A stretch of 64,000 nucleotides of DNA from Bacillus sp. FJAT-50079 (GTDB taxonomy: Bacteria > Bacillota > Bacilli > Bacillales > Bacillaceae_C). Position 1 is the first letter of the stretch. Each line of letters begins with the position of its first letter. The translations under genes and the position numbers were made by a program. Below, one piece after another: positions 42,396 through 51,454 of the stretch. The stretch is from NCBI RefSeq assembly GCF_018343515.1, contig NZ_JAGYPD010000004.1, positions 62,001 to 126,000 on the forward strand, in the 5' to 3' direction. The notes under the pieces were generated by a model. The model did no database searches. It saw nothing but the letters and a program-made list of their open reading frames with translations, and was not told where the DNA came from.

Positions 42396-43331
42396 ATGAA
42401 AGTTGAGGATTTAAGCAAATTTAGAGGGGTATTCGTTGCAATGTATTCTGCTTATAATGAAGCAGGGGAAATTTGTGAAGAAAGGGTAAAGAAGCTTGCT
42501 AGATATTATGCAAGCTCAGGAGTAAAAGGCTTATACGTAGGAGGGAGCTCGGGAGAGGGAATTCTTCAAACAGTAGGAGAAAGAAAAAAAGTATTAAAAG
42601 CGGTATTGGAAGAAGTTGGACAAGAATTAACAATTATTGTTCATATCGGTGCTAATTCTACAAGAGAAAGCGTTGAACTTGCAGGTCATGCGGAAAAACT
42701 TGGCGCTCATGCCATTTCAGCTGTTCCAGCAATTTATTATCGATTGTCCGAAAGTTCTGTGGAAAAGCATTGGCAAGAAATGATTGATAGTTCATCGTTA
42801 CCATTCATTATTTATAATATTCCACAAACAACTGGTTTTCATTTGACAGAGCCTTTGTTTAGAAGGATGGCAGAGCAAGAGAAAGTGATTGGAATCAAAA
42901 TGTCTGGTGAAAGCGTCTTTGAGCTCCAACAGTTTAAAGTAAATGCAGGGAAAGACTTTTTAGTTTATAACGGGCCAGATGAACAATTTTTGGGTGGAAG
43001 AACAATGGGAGCAGACGGAGGAATTGGCGGAACATACGGAGTAATGCCAGAGCTATTTTGCGCGTTGAATAAATTAATAACGGAAAACAAGCTGAATGAT
43101 GCTCAAAGGCTTCAATTTGAAATTAATCGAATAATCAAGAGATTGTTAAGCTATCCGTCTTTATATGGTGCTTGTAAATATATTTTATTACTAAGAGGTA
43201 TTAACACGGGGGAGCCTAGATTGCCGTTATTACCGGTATCAGTTTCAGACCATCAGTCATTATCTGAGTTGAATAATGAAATAGTGGATTTAACAAAAAA
43301 ATACTTAATTACAATTGAGAAAGTGAGATGA
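42396..43331 (+). CDS. N-acetylneuraminate lyase-like aldolase (DHDPS family)
   Basis: 311-aa class I aldolase, probably cleaving a sialic-acid-like sugar acid to pyruvate and an N-acetylhexosamine. The carboxylate-binding GGSSGEG is near residue 51, YNIPQTTG near 140 (catalytic Tyr140) and GIKMSGES with the Schiff-base Lys168. YNGPDEQF (Asp195-Glu196) matches the Asp-Glu that contacts the glycerol tail in E. coli NanA. At GADGGIGGTYGVM, E. coli has Ser in place of the second G of GGTY, so substrate details may differ. ATG 42396 follows AAAAAAGGAATGGG. First gene of the operon with nanE and a ROK kinase; overlaps the next gene by 4 bp. Confidence 0.85.
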   Translation: MKVEDLSKFRGVFVAMYSAYNEAGEICEERVKKLARYYASSGVKGLYVGGSSGEGILQTVGERKKVLKAVLEEVGQELTIIVHIGANSTRESVELAGHAEKLGAHAISAVPAIYYRLSESSVEKHWQEMIDSSSLPFIIYNIPQTTGFHLTEPLFRRMAEQEKVIGIKMSGESVFELQQFKVNAGKDFLVYNGPDEQFLGGRTMGADGGIGGTYGVMPELFCALNKLITENKLNDAQRLQFEINRIIKRLLSYPSLYGACKYILLLRGINTGEPRLPLLPVSVSDHQSLSELNNEIVDLTKKYLITIEKVR

Positions 43332-44974
43332 GGCAAAAAGTGAAAACTCAAATACTACATAATGGGATCGAACTTACAAAAGAATGGCCCCCTAGGTATG
43401 AAGAACCTAAGGAACGTATAGAAATGCCTGTGCCTTATCTGAAAACAAAACCGGAGGTAATTCCGATTAATGTTGGACGGCAACTTTTTGTTGACGAATT
43501 TCTAATTGCTGAAACAAATTTACGCTCTGTTTATCACAAACCCGAGTTCCATATTAATAATCCGGTTTTAAAACAGGATCAGGAATGGGAAAAAACAGTA
43601 GAGGGGTATTCCTACGCAGCTCCTTTTAGCGATGGTATTTGGTATGACGAAGAGGATCAAAAATTTAAAATGTGGTATTTGACAGGTGCAGGTACGATTA
43701 ATCAATCAAGGCATAGTTTGTGTACTTGTTATGCTGAATCAACGGACGGTGTAGTTTGGAATAAAATTGTTCAGGACGTTGTGGCAGGAACAAATATTGT
43801 TGATAAATCAAACAGGGATTCTTCAACAGTTTGGTTAGATAAATTTGAAAAAGATCCAACAAAAAGATTTAAATTTTTTAATGTGGAATATAAGGCTGAT
43901 GAAATACACTACCAATTTGTTCTGAAATATTCATCTGATGGAATTCATTGGTCTGAAGGTGTCGCACAATCAGGAAGTATATCGGATCGATGCACAGCAT
44001 TTTTCAATCCATTTACTAATAAGTGGGTATTAAGTATGCGTCATCAAGTATCATCGGTTTCAAATCGATCTAGAATGTATCTTGAACATCAAGATCCGGA
44101 AGAAGCTGTAAGTCTAGCACATAGGCTTCGCGAAGGAACGAAGGACAAGCATATAGTAGTTTGGTTTACCCCTGATAATAAGGAAAAAAGACATCCAAAA
44201 TATTCGGAGGTAGATCCCGGCATTTATAATTTTGACGCCATTGCTTATGAAAGTATCATGTTAGGTTTTTATAGCCAGTGGCAAGGGCCTGATAATAAAA
44301 TATGTAAAGAATTAGTGATACCTAAACGGAATGAGATACAGTTGGGGTATAGCCGTGACGGCTTTCATTTTGCAAGGCCGACTCACGAGTCATTTATGGA
44401 AGTTAACGAAACTGATGATGCTTGGAATTGGGGGAATATGCAATCGATCAATGGGGTTCCGTTAGTTGTCGGAGATTACTTATACTTTTATTCAAGTGGG
44501 CGTAGTTGCAATAAAGTCTGGTGGGATGCTGGAGTTTCGACAGGGTTAGCTAAACTTCGTAGAGATGGATTTGTTTCCATGCATGCAGATGACATAGGAT
44601 TTTTGACCACTGAAAAAGTGATATTCGATGGGAAATACCTTTTTGTGAATGCAAATGTACAGAAGAGCCTGGCTGTAGAATTGATTGATGAGTATGGCAC
44701 CGTGATTGAGGGATATCGAAAAGAAGACTGTAATGCGATTAATATCAACAGCACAAAGCAAATGATAACTTGGAAAAATAAATCTAATGTCGTTTCGTTG
44801 GTAGGGAAACCAATTCAACTAAAATTTTACTTGAATAGCGCAGATTTATATGCCTTTTGGATATCGCCCTGGGAAACTGGGGAGAGCAGAGGGTATACCG
44901 GTGGGGGAGGACCAGGCTTATCTTCATCGGGTATGGATATCCCTTATGATAATGGAAAAATTCAGAAATATTGA
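43328..44974 (+). CDS. Uncharacterised beta-propeller glycosidase-like protein (GH32/GH43-like)
   Basis: 548-aa protein without signal peptide, hence cytoplasmic. The LFVDEFLIAE opening is followed by recurrent blade motifs: GIWYDEEDQKFKMWYLTG (near residue 105), CYAESTDGVVWNKI (near 140), KYSSDGIHWSEG (near 202) and GYSRDGFHFARP (near 340). These recurring S-x-D-G-x-x-W units are typical of five-bladed GH32/43/68-type propellers. A C-terminal beta-sandwich follows (about 430–530). No family number or catalytic triad can be assigned securely. It overlaps the lyase gene (ATGA). A role in freeing or trimming an imported sialoside or similar glycan is an inference from context. Confidence 0.7.
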   Translation: MRQKVKTQILHNGIELTKEWPPRYEEPKERIEMPVPYLKTKPEVIPINVGRQLFVDEFLIAETNLRSVYHKPEFHINNPVLKQDQEWEKTVEGYSYAAPFSDGIWYDEEDQKFKMWYLTGAGTINQSRHSLCTCYAESTDGVVWNKIVQDVVAGTNIVDKSNRDSSTVWLDKFEKDPTKRFKFFNVEYKADEIHYQFVLKYSSDGIHWSEGVAQSGSISDRCTAFFNPFTNKWVLSMRHQVSSVSNRSRMYLEHQDPEEAVSLAHRLREGTKDKHIVVWFTPDNKEKRHPKYSEVDPGIYNFDAIAYESIMLGFYSQWQGPDNKICKELVIPKRNEIQLGYSRDGFHFARPTHESFMEVNETDDAWNWGNMQSINGVPLVVGDYLYFYSSGRSCNKVWWDAGVSTGLAKLRRDGFVSMHADDIGFLTTEKVIFDGKYLFVNANVQKSLAVELIDEYGTVIEGYRKEDCNAININSTKQMITWKNKSNVVSLVGKPIQLKFYLNSADLYAFWISPWETGESRGYTGGGGPGLSSSGMDIPYDNGKIQKY

Positions 44975-45023
44975 CAAATGTATAATCAACACATTTAGAG
45001 CTGACAACTAGGGAGGTGCTGTT

Positions 45024-45959
45024 ATGTCATATAGAAAAAAAGATACATTACAACGGAAAGTACCATTAGCTATTCAAATAAAAAATAATAGTAGCCTGTA
45101 TTTAATGATGCTTCCAGGCGTGGTTGCATTAGTAATATTTTCATACGTGCCAATGTATGGAGTTATCATGGCATTCCAAGACTTTAATGTCTTTGATGGA
45201 TATTTTGGAAGCCAATGGGTAGGATTTAAACATTTTAAGGCATTGTTTGCAGATCCATACTTTTTAAAATTATTGAGGAATACTTTTTTGTTAGGTTTTC
45301 TTACCTTTATTTTTGCTTTTCCTGCTCCCATTCTTTTAGCCTTGATGATTAATGAATCTAAATTCAGGAAATTTAAAGGGATAGTTCAGTCAATTAGTTA
45401 TTTGCCTCATTTCATTCCAATGGTAGTCATGGTAGGTATAATGTATGTGTTTTTTGGTTCATATGGAATAGTAAATAGCATAATAAGTTTTTTAGGTCTT
45501 GATTCTATTAGTTTCTTTTCAAGTCCGGAATGGTTTAGGTCACTTTATATAGGTTCAGCAATTTGGAAGGGGATAGGGTGGGGGTCGATTATTTACATCG
45601 GTGCCTTATCTGCAATAGATCCAAGTATGTATGAGGCAGCTTCAGTGGATGGTGCAAATAGATGGCATAAGATATGGCACATTACTTTACCAGGGCTAAA
45701 ACCAACGATTGTAACATTATTTATACTTGATGTGGCAGGTGTTATGAAAGTTGGTTTTGAAAAAGTATTTTTGATGTATAGTCCCGCGACTTATGAAGTT
45801 GCAGATGTACTTTCGACCTATGTCTACCGTCAAGGTATTTTGGATGCTAATTATAGTTACAGTGCTGCGGTTGATTTGTTTAATAATATTATTGCACTAA
45901 TATTTCTTTTGGCCGCAAATAAATTAGCAAAAAAACTTGGAGAAGACGGAATTGTATAG
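45024..45959 (+). CDS. Oligosaccharide ABC transporter permease (LplB-like)
   Basis: 311-aa permease with six hydrophobic helices. The MLPGVVALVIFSYVPMYGVI opening is characteristic of the LplB/YtcP-type polysaccharide importers. The EAA loop is DPSMYEAASVDGANRWHKIW (near residues 200–219). AGGGAGGTG precedes ATG 45024. It pairs with the next permease and the solute-binding lipoprotein at 46915. No ATPase in the operon. Confidence 0.92.
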   Translation: MSYRKKDTLQRKVPLAIQIKNNSSLYLMMLPGVVALVIFSYVPMYGVIMAFQDFNVFDGYFGSQWVGFKHFKALFADPYFLKLLRNTFLLGFLTFIFAFPAPILLALMINESKFRKFKGIVQSISYLPHFIPMVVMVGIMYVFFGSYGIVNSIISFLGLDSISFFSSPEWFRSLYIGSAIWKGIGWGSIIYIGALSAIDPSMYEAASVDGANRWHKIWHITLPGLKPTIVTLFILDVAGVMKVGFEKVFLMYSPATYEVADVLSTYVYRQGILDANYSYSAAVDLFNNIIALIFLLAANKLAKKLGEDGIV

Positions 45960-45970
45960 GAGGACAGATA

Positions 45971-46882
45971 ATGATTGCATTAAAACGAAAAAAAGTAAAA
46001 GTAAGTTTAACAGAGTATGTATTGGCTGCCTTTTTACTCTTACTAGGACTTTTTATGTTATATCCTTTATGGTGGGTGCTTATGACCTCATTAGCCGATC
46101 CTGTATGGCTTTCAACTAATACAGTAGTATTATGGCCGGGAAAATTTGGGATCGATGCATATAGATTTATTTTATCAGAAGGGAAATTATGGACTTCGTA
46201 CTTGAATAGTGCTATTTATGCGCTGGGAAGTACGGTGGTAACATTAATAGTCTGTAGTTTGTATGCGTATCCATTTACTTTGCCGAAATTTAAAGGAAAG
46301 TTATTTTTCAACTTGTTGCTTATTATTCCGATGTTTTTTTCAGGTGGAATGATACCGACATATATGCAGATCGCAAATTTAGGAATGTTAGATACTGTTT
46401 GGTCGATGATGCTTCCAGGTGCTATTTCAGCCTACTATGTAATTCTCATTAGAACATATATGAAGGGGATACCCATGGAACTTCGTGAATCGGCAATAAT
46501 CGATGGGGCTAGTGATTTTAAAATATATTGGCTGATTGTTCTACCTTTATCTAAAGTCATACTTTTGATAATAGCGTTATTTTCAATTGTAGACTCCTGG
46601 AACAGTTTTACTCCACCGTTATTGTACTTGTCGGATGATGCAAAAATGCCATTGTCCATTTATTTAAGGAATCTATTGATAACTAATACGATGGATACTA
46701 GTGAATTAACGATGGGAACCTCTTACTATCAGGCAATAGCATCCGCTGGTGGTGGAATTGGTATGAGAATTGCAATGAAAATGGGAACGATTATAGTTAG
46801 TATTCTACCAATTATGTTGATTTATCCATTGATCCAAAAGCATTTTGTTAAGGGTGTAATGCTAGGTTCAGTTAAAGGTTAA
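45971..46882 (+). CDS. Oligosaccharide ABC transporter permease (LplC/YtcP-like)
   Basis: 303-aa permease with six hydrophobic helices. The EAA loop is PMELRESAIIDGASDFKIYW (near residue 175), and the SGGMIPTYMQIANLGML region near 120 is typical of LplC/YtcP. It starts 11 bp after the LplB-like gene with AGGAGG directly upstream. Second membrane subunit of the importer. Confidence 0.92.
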   Translation: MIALKRKKVKVSLTEYVLAAFLLLLGLFMLYPLWWVLMTSLADPVWLSTNTVVLWPGKFGIDAYRFILSEGKLWTSYLNSAIYALGSTVVTLIVCSLYAYPFTLPKFKGKLFFNLLLIIPMFFSGGMIPTYMQIANLGMLDTVWSMMLPGAISAYYVILIRTYMKGIPMELRESAIIDGASDFKIYWLIVLPLSKVILLIIALFSIVDSWNSFTPPLLYLSDDAKMPLSIYLRNLLITNTMDTSELTMGTSYYQAIASAGGGIGMRIAMKMGTIIVSILPIMLIYPLIQKHFVKGVMLGSVKG

Positions 46883-46914
46883 AATAAAGAATAAATTTAA
46901 AGGAGGAAATAAGA

Positions 46915-48477
46915 ATGAAACTGAGGTTATGGTTGCTTTTACTTAGCATCTCGATTGTATCTTTACTACTGGTAGGTTGCAAAGGAACAGAAAAAGCAAG
47001 TGAACAAGGAGGAGATGGAGAAAAACAAAAATTATCTATTTTAACGACTTGGGAAATTAGTGATGTTCGTCCTTCTAAAGATGAAACAAAGGTTGGCCAA
47101 TGGTTAGAGAAAGAACTGAATATGGATATGGAATTAGTGACCATTCCGGGGGAAGCAATTTCCACTAAAATTAATTCGTTAGCAGCAAGCGGAAATTTAC
47201 CAACATTATTGTTAAAAACAAGTGATTCTAATAGCATTACAGAAATAAACAAACTGGGTGAAAAAGGTGTTTTCTTGAATATAACCGATTATTTGGACAA
47301 AGTGCCAAATTACGCAAAATATCTTGAAGATAATTATGTTCGTAGTGAAATATCTGATTCCAATGGTAATATCTATGGTTTTACAAAAGTATACACTGAT
47401 GGGAATATTATGTATACAACTCCAATCATTCGTCAAGATCTATTAGAGGGCAGTGAATATTCTAACACTAGTATAAAAACAATTGAAGATTTAACCGGTG
47501 CCCTTGAATATCTTACAGAAAAGACGGGCTACCCAGCTTGGGTCCAAAGAAACGGATATGATTCTTTTATGGAAAAAAGCGGATTGTTATGGAATTTATC
47601 TAATAAAACCTTCTATGATTATGAACAAGATAAATTTACGCATCTTATTTTAGAATCTAGAGCAAAAGACTATATTCAGTGGTTAAAAGATTTGCGAACA
47701 AAGAATGTAATTCATCCTGACTGGGCAATTATGACAGATGAAACTTGGGAGGGAATATTAGCATCTAATAATGGATTCTTTACAATTGATCGTATGAGTA
47801 TCATTGGGGATGGAAACTTTTCTAAAGAATTCAATTGGTTACCTGTTGATTATCCGCAAATTCAAGGAAAAGCTTTCTTACAACCAAATCAAGCAAAAAC
47901 TATATCCACTACTTCGTGGGTAATTAATGCAAAGGCAGATCAAAAAGAGATTGATAAGGCCTTAGAGTTCATGAATTTTCTTTATGATGAAAATAATCAC
48001 AAAACTCTTACGTTAGGTTTTGAAGATGAAACTTATACTACCGAAGATCCTAATACATTAGCAGGAATTCGTTGGTTAATTCAAATTTATGGTGAAAATG
48101 CTAATAATCCAAATGCTGAGCTGTTATTTACACACGGTATTCAATCTTTTACAAGATTGCAAACTCCAATTGATATGCAAAGCTTTCCGGGAACATATCC
48201 GGAGGTTATGTATGCTCAAATTGATCATATTAACAATGATTTAGGTGGATTTAGACCGGCAACACCAACAGTATCGTTTACTACTGAAGTCCAAGAAAAA
48301 CTTGCAACTATGGAAAATGCATTAAACACATATGTAGATCAAAATTTAATTCAATTCATAGAAGGCAAACGAAGTATGGACGAGTGGAATAAATTTGTCG
48401 ATGAAGTAGAAAGCAAAGGATTGCTGGACATTGTAGAAGAGTACAATACTGCATATAGTGAATATAAAGCTAAATAG
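46915..48477 (+). CDS. Solute-binding lipoprotein (LplA-like)
   Basis: 520-aa lipoprotein with signal LWLLLLSISIVSLLLVGC; the lipobox is LLVGC, Cys near residue 22. Its length and the KLSILTTWEISD opening are typical of the long LplA/YtcQ-type binding proteins, which take oligosaccharides. Ser/Asp-rich loops and many aromatic residues are consistent with a sugar site. AAAGGAGG precedes ATG 46915. The ligand is unknown; operon context suggests a sialic-acid-containing or related sugar. Confidence 0.9.
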   Translation: MKLRLWLLLLSISIVSLLLVGCKGTEKASEQGGDGEKQKLSILTTWEISDVRPSKDETKVGQWLEKELNMDMELVTIPGEAISTKINSLAASGNLPTLLLKTSDSNSITEINKLGEKGVFLNITDYLDKVPNYAKYLEDNYVRSEISDSNGNIYGFTKVYTDGNIMYTTPIIRQDLLEGSEYSNTSIKTIEDLTGALEYLTEKTGYPAWVQRNGYDSFMEKSGLLWNLSNKTFYDYEQDKFTHLILESRAKDYIQWLKDLRTKNVIHPDWAIMTDETWEGILASNNGFFTIDRMSIIGDGNFSKEFNWLPVDYPQIQGKAFLQPNQAKTISTTSWVINAKADQKEIDKALEFMNFLYDENNHKTLTLGFEDETYTTEDPNTLAGIRWLIQIYGENANNPNAELLFTHGIQSFTRLQTPIDMQSFPGTYPEVMYAQIDHINNDLGGFRPATPTVSFTTEVQEKLATMENALNTYVDQNLIQFIEGKRSMDEWNKFVDEVESKGLLDIVEEYNTAYSEYKAK

Positions 48478-48504
48478 ATCACAATGACAAGGTTAATAGT
48501 TAAG

Positions 48505-48536
48505 AATTAGGCGGTGTTTATTACTGTCTAATTCTA
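48505..48536 (+). promoter_or_regulatory. Intergenic hairpin within nan-like operon
   Basis: AGAATTAG pairs with CTAATTCT across 15 nt, followed by only a weak T-run. It may be a processing or partial-termination site between the importer genes and the second propeller gene. Confidence 0.45.
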
Positions 48537-48575
48537 TATAGTTTTGTTAAAAAAGAAGGGTTGGGTCGACTAAAA

Positions 48576-50003
48576 ATGCATAAATACCTAATGCTGGATA
48601 GAGGAATCTTGGTAGGTTACAGTCTTACGAATTCCAAAATAACCGTAAATAAGATTCAGAAAGATACAGAAAATAATCCATTATTTGGCGAAGAGTTCTT
48701 TGGGAATCCCGCTAAAAGGTGGGAAGTTCGTTACGATAACAGCTATCCAAATGTTATTTACGATCCAAAGTATAAAATATATAGATGTTACTATACATTA
48801 TTTACTTACGATGAAAGTGCCGAGAACACTTCGTTAAAGGAAAGAGCTTCTACGGATTATATTCCAACTGGTTCAAGAATTACTTCCTTGTGTTATGCAG
48901 AAAGTAAAGATGGAATAGAATGGACAAAGCCTAATTTGGGACTTGTTGATTTCGAGGGGAATAAAGAAAATAATATTCTTTTTCGATATGCTCATGGTAC
49001 GGGTGTGTTTTTGGATGAAGAAGAATTGGATCCCAAGAAAAGATATAAGTTGGTGACCAAGGTTGAATATTCAAATGCAAGACATTATATGGCAGTTGCT
49101 TTTTCAGAGGATGGAATTCATTTTAGTGAACTCCAAGAATGGAACAAATATAATCCAGCTGCTGATTCACATAATTTTCCTTTTAGAGATAAGAAGACTG
49201 GAAAGTTTATGCTTATTACGAGGACTTGGAAGAATGGCTTGAGAGTATCTTCATTGTGTGAGAGTACGGATTTTATCAATTGGAGTGAGCCGAAGGAAAT
49301 ATTGCGAGGCAGTGGATATGAAAATCAAGTGTATTCTATGCCAATCATACAATACGCAGGGATATATTTAGGACTAGCCTCTATGTATCATGAAGGAAAT
49401 ACAGAAGCAGACAATTATGATACGGTTGATGTTGAATTGAAATATGCATCAACTCCCGATGTTTGGGATTCCGTATCTGATGGGCAATATGTGATAGAAC
49501 GGGGTTTAGGAACGTATCCAACGGGTGAATTTGATAGTGGCTGCATTTATGCAGCAGCACCGATTGAAGTAGATGGAAAACTCCGTGTCTATTATATGGG
49601 AGGGAATGGAAAACATACGAACTTTAGAGAAACTTCCTTTGCGTTAGGGTATTTGGAAAAGGATAAATTTGCGGGATACGAGGCAGTTGATAATAGCCGT
49701 GATGCAAAACTTGTAACCTACCATTTTAGTGTTTATGGAGATTACCTATCTATATTGGCAGATATCGAACCAAAGGGACATTTATCAGTAGCGATAGGTA
49801 ATAAAAATGGAAAAGTGTACGAAGGGTTTGAAGATGAAAATTGTATTATAGAGAAACAAGAAAGCGGTTATTACAAAGTAACTTTTAAAGGTAAAAAGTT
49901 AACGGACTTACGCACTTTACCAGCCAGCCTGCATATTACCTTTAATAAGGCGAAAGTATATGCAATTAGAGGTGAATTTGAATGTCAAAAATTAAAATAC
50001 TAA
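48576..50003 (+). CDS. Second uncharacterised beta-propeller glycosidase-like protein
   Basis: 475-aa cytoplasmic protein with the same type of repeating blade motifs as the 43328 gene: VIYDPKYKIYRCYYTLFTYD (near residue 60), CYAESKDGIEWTKPNLG (near 108), VAFSEDGIHFSEL (near 170) and CESTDFINWSEP (near 228). A C-terminal beta-sandwich follows (GHLSVAIGNKNGKVYEGFED). The pair probably shares an ancestor but differs in length and key residues. ATG 48576 is preferred; TTG 48561 is only 2 bp from the possible AAGGG site. It follows the importer genes. Catalytic activity and substrate are unknown. Confidence 0.68.
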   Translation: MHKYLMLDRGILVGYSLTNSKITVNKIQKDTENNPLFGEEFFGNPAKRWEVRYDNSYPNVIYDPKYKIYRCYYTLFTYDESAENTSLKERASTDYIPTGSRITSLCYAESKDGIEWTKPNLGLVDFEGNKENNILFRYAHGTGVFLDEEELDPKKRYKLVTKVEYSNARHYMAVAFSEDGIHFSELQEWNKYNPAADSHNFPFRDKKTGKFMLITRTWKNGLRVSSLCESTDFINWSEPKEILRGSGYENQVYSMPIIQYAGIYLGLASMYHEGNTEADNYDTVDVELKYASTPDVWDSVSDGQYVIERGLGTYPTGEFDSGCIYAAAPIEVDGKLRVYYMGGNGKHTNFRETSFALGYLEKDKFAGYEAVDNSRDAKLVTYHFSVYGDYLSILADIEPKGHLSVAIGNKNGKVYEGFEDENCIIEKQESGYYKVTFKGKKLTDLRTLPASLHITFNKAKVYAIRGEFECQKLKY

Positions 50004-50076
50004 GGGGTAGGCTATAATAAAATATCAGTATCTAAAAATAGAAATTTTCGGTGAAACTCTATCTGTTCTACTTAGC

Positions 50077-50118
50077 CACGGTCATGGTGAGAAATTTGAT
50101 TGACAATGACCGTGTTTT
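50077..50118 (+). terminator. Terminator-like hairpin before the PgpA-like gene
   Basis: CACGGTCAT (50077–50085) pairs with ATGACCGTG (50106–50114), then TTTT. It may split the operon before the PgpA-like–nanE–ROK genes. TTGACA at 50100–50105 inside the loop could be the -35 box of a downstream promoter. Confidence 0.65.
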
Positions 50119-50182
50119 ATTGGGAATACCTGCTGGATTAAAATATCTAGAAATGGGAATAGACTAGTCTAATCAATTAGAA

Positions 50183-50701
50183 ATGAGTGAGATCGTGAAA
50201 ACGATGGAGGAAATGAGTAATTTAGAAGCAACAGCACGTCGGTATTTAAAAGAGCGTGGTGTAACGATAGAAGACATTGGGGAACTTGTAATGTACTTAC
50301 AAAAAAAACATCATCCAGATTTAACAATGAAAGAGTGCTTATATAATGTCGAACGTGTATTGGCAAAAAGAGAGGTTCAAAATGCTATTTTAACAGGTAT
50401 TCAATTAGATATACTGGCTGAAAATGGGCAACTTGAAGAACCGTTACAATCAATAATTGCAACTGATGAAGGTTTGTATGGTATTGATGAAATCTTAGCC
50501 TTTTCAATTGTGAACGTTTATGGTTCTATTGGCTTTACAAATTTCGGCTATATAGACAAGAAGAAATATGGAATTCTAGATAAATTAAATAATCTTTCTA
50601 ATGGAAAGTGTCATACATTTCTTGATGATATTGTGGGGGCTATTGGTGCTGCGGCTTCCAGTAGGTTTGCACATAGTCAAAGGGAGAAGCCTAAGCAGTA
50701 A
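50183..50701 (+). CDS. Phosphatidylglycerophosphatase A-like protein (YutG family)
   Basis: 172-aa protein of the PgpA-like family found in Firmicutes (YutG), without clear membrane helices. It contains SNLEATARRYLKERGVTIED near the start, GIDEILAFSIVNVYGSIGFTN near residue 110 and HTFLDDIVGAIGAAASSRF (near 145) with the acidic D-D pair expected at the active site. The start is uncertain (ATG 50183, or 50213 just after GGAGG). Why it sits between a propeller gene and nanE is unclear; it may dephosphorylate a pathway intermediate instead of a lipid, which is speculation. Confidence 0.8.
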   Translation: MSEIVKTMEEMSNLEATARRYLKERGVTIEDIGELVMYLQKKHHPDLTMKECLYNVERVLAKREVQNAILTGIQLDILAENGQLEEPLQSIIATDEGLYGIDEILAFSIVNVYGSIGFTNFGYIDKKKYGILDKLNNLSNGKCHTFLDDIVGAIGAAASSRFAHSQREKPKQ

Positions 50702-50746
50702 TGATGCAATCGATTTTTAGAAATTATAAACTTTTGGGGTGATGAA

Positions 50747-51454
50747 GTGGGAAATCGTTCAATTATTACGAACATACATCAAAACTTAATCGTTTCATGC
50801 CAAGCTCTTGAAGACGAGCCATTACACGGGTCTGAGATGATGGCGAAGATGGCACAAGCGGCAAAAGAAGGTGGAGCTATTGCTATTAGAAGCAATTCAG
50901 CTACTGATGTCGCGGCAATTAAAAAACAAACAGGTCTTCCTGTTATCGGTCTAGTGAAGCGAAATTATTCGGATAGCGAGGTTTTTATTACTGCGACTTT
51001 AAAAGAGGTAAAGGAGTTACTTGCAGTAAAACCAGCGGTTATAGCGCTTGATGCAACAATCCGGAAGAGACCAAATGATGAGGTGTTAAAGGATTTGGTG
51101 GATTATATTCACGAAAATAGTGACGCACTCGTTATGGCGGACATTGCGACGATAAGAGATGCCGAATATGCAATTGAATGTGGCGTTGATATGATATCTA
51201 CTACACTATCAGGTTATACATCTGACAGTCCAAAGCTTGAAGGACCTGATTTTAAACTAGTCGAACAGCTAGCGAAGATTTCATCAATTCCAGTTATTGC
51301 GGAAGGCCGAATTAACACACCGGAGCAAGCGCAAAAAATGTTAGATTTAGGTGCATGGTCAATTGTTGTTGGCAGCGCCATCACAAGACCGCAGTTGATC
51401 ACTCAATCATTTGTCAAAGGAATTCAAATGAATGAAGCGCTACCTAGCATTTGA
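50747..51454 (+). CDS. nanE: N-acetylmannosamine-6-phosphate 2-epimerase
   Basis: 235-aa TIM-barrel enzyme converting ManNAc-6-P to GlcNAc-6-P in sialic acid catabolism. The family pattern is clear: LIVSCQALEDEPLHG near the start, the GAIAIRSNS phosphate/sugar loop (near residue 43), VIGLVKRNYSDS with the catalytic-type Lys (near 65), DATIRKRP (near 103) and VIAEGRINTPEQA (near 183). It starts at GTG 50747, preceded by GGGGTGATG. It overlaps the ROK kinase gene by 23 bp, indicating coupled translation. The product would enter GlcNAc-6-P catabolism (NagA/NagB), which is not encoded in this window. Confidence 0.94.
   Translation: MGNRSIITNIHQNLIVSCQALEDEPLHGSEMMAKMAQAAKEGGAIAIRSNSATDVAAIKKQTGLPVIGLVKRNYSDSEVFITATLKEVKELLAVKPAVIALDATIRKRPNDEVLKDLVDYIHENSDALVMADIATIRDAEYAIECGVDMISTTLSGYTSDSPKLEGPDFKLVEQLAKISSIPVIAEGRINTPEQAQKMLDLGAWSIVVGSAITRPQLITQSFVKGIQMNEALPSI

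Noticed and set aside
43328-50003. Sialidases (GH33)
   Set aside because: No Asp-box S-x-D-x-G-x-x-W/T-W set or Arg triad typical of GH33 could be confirmed; only general propeller motifs are visible.
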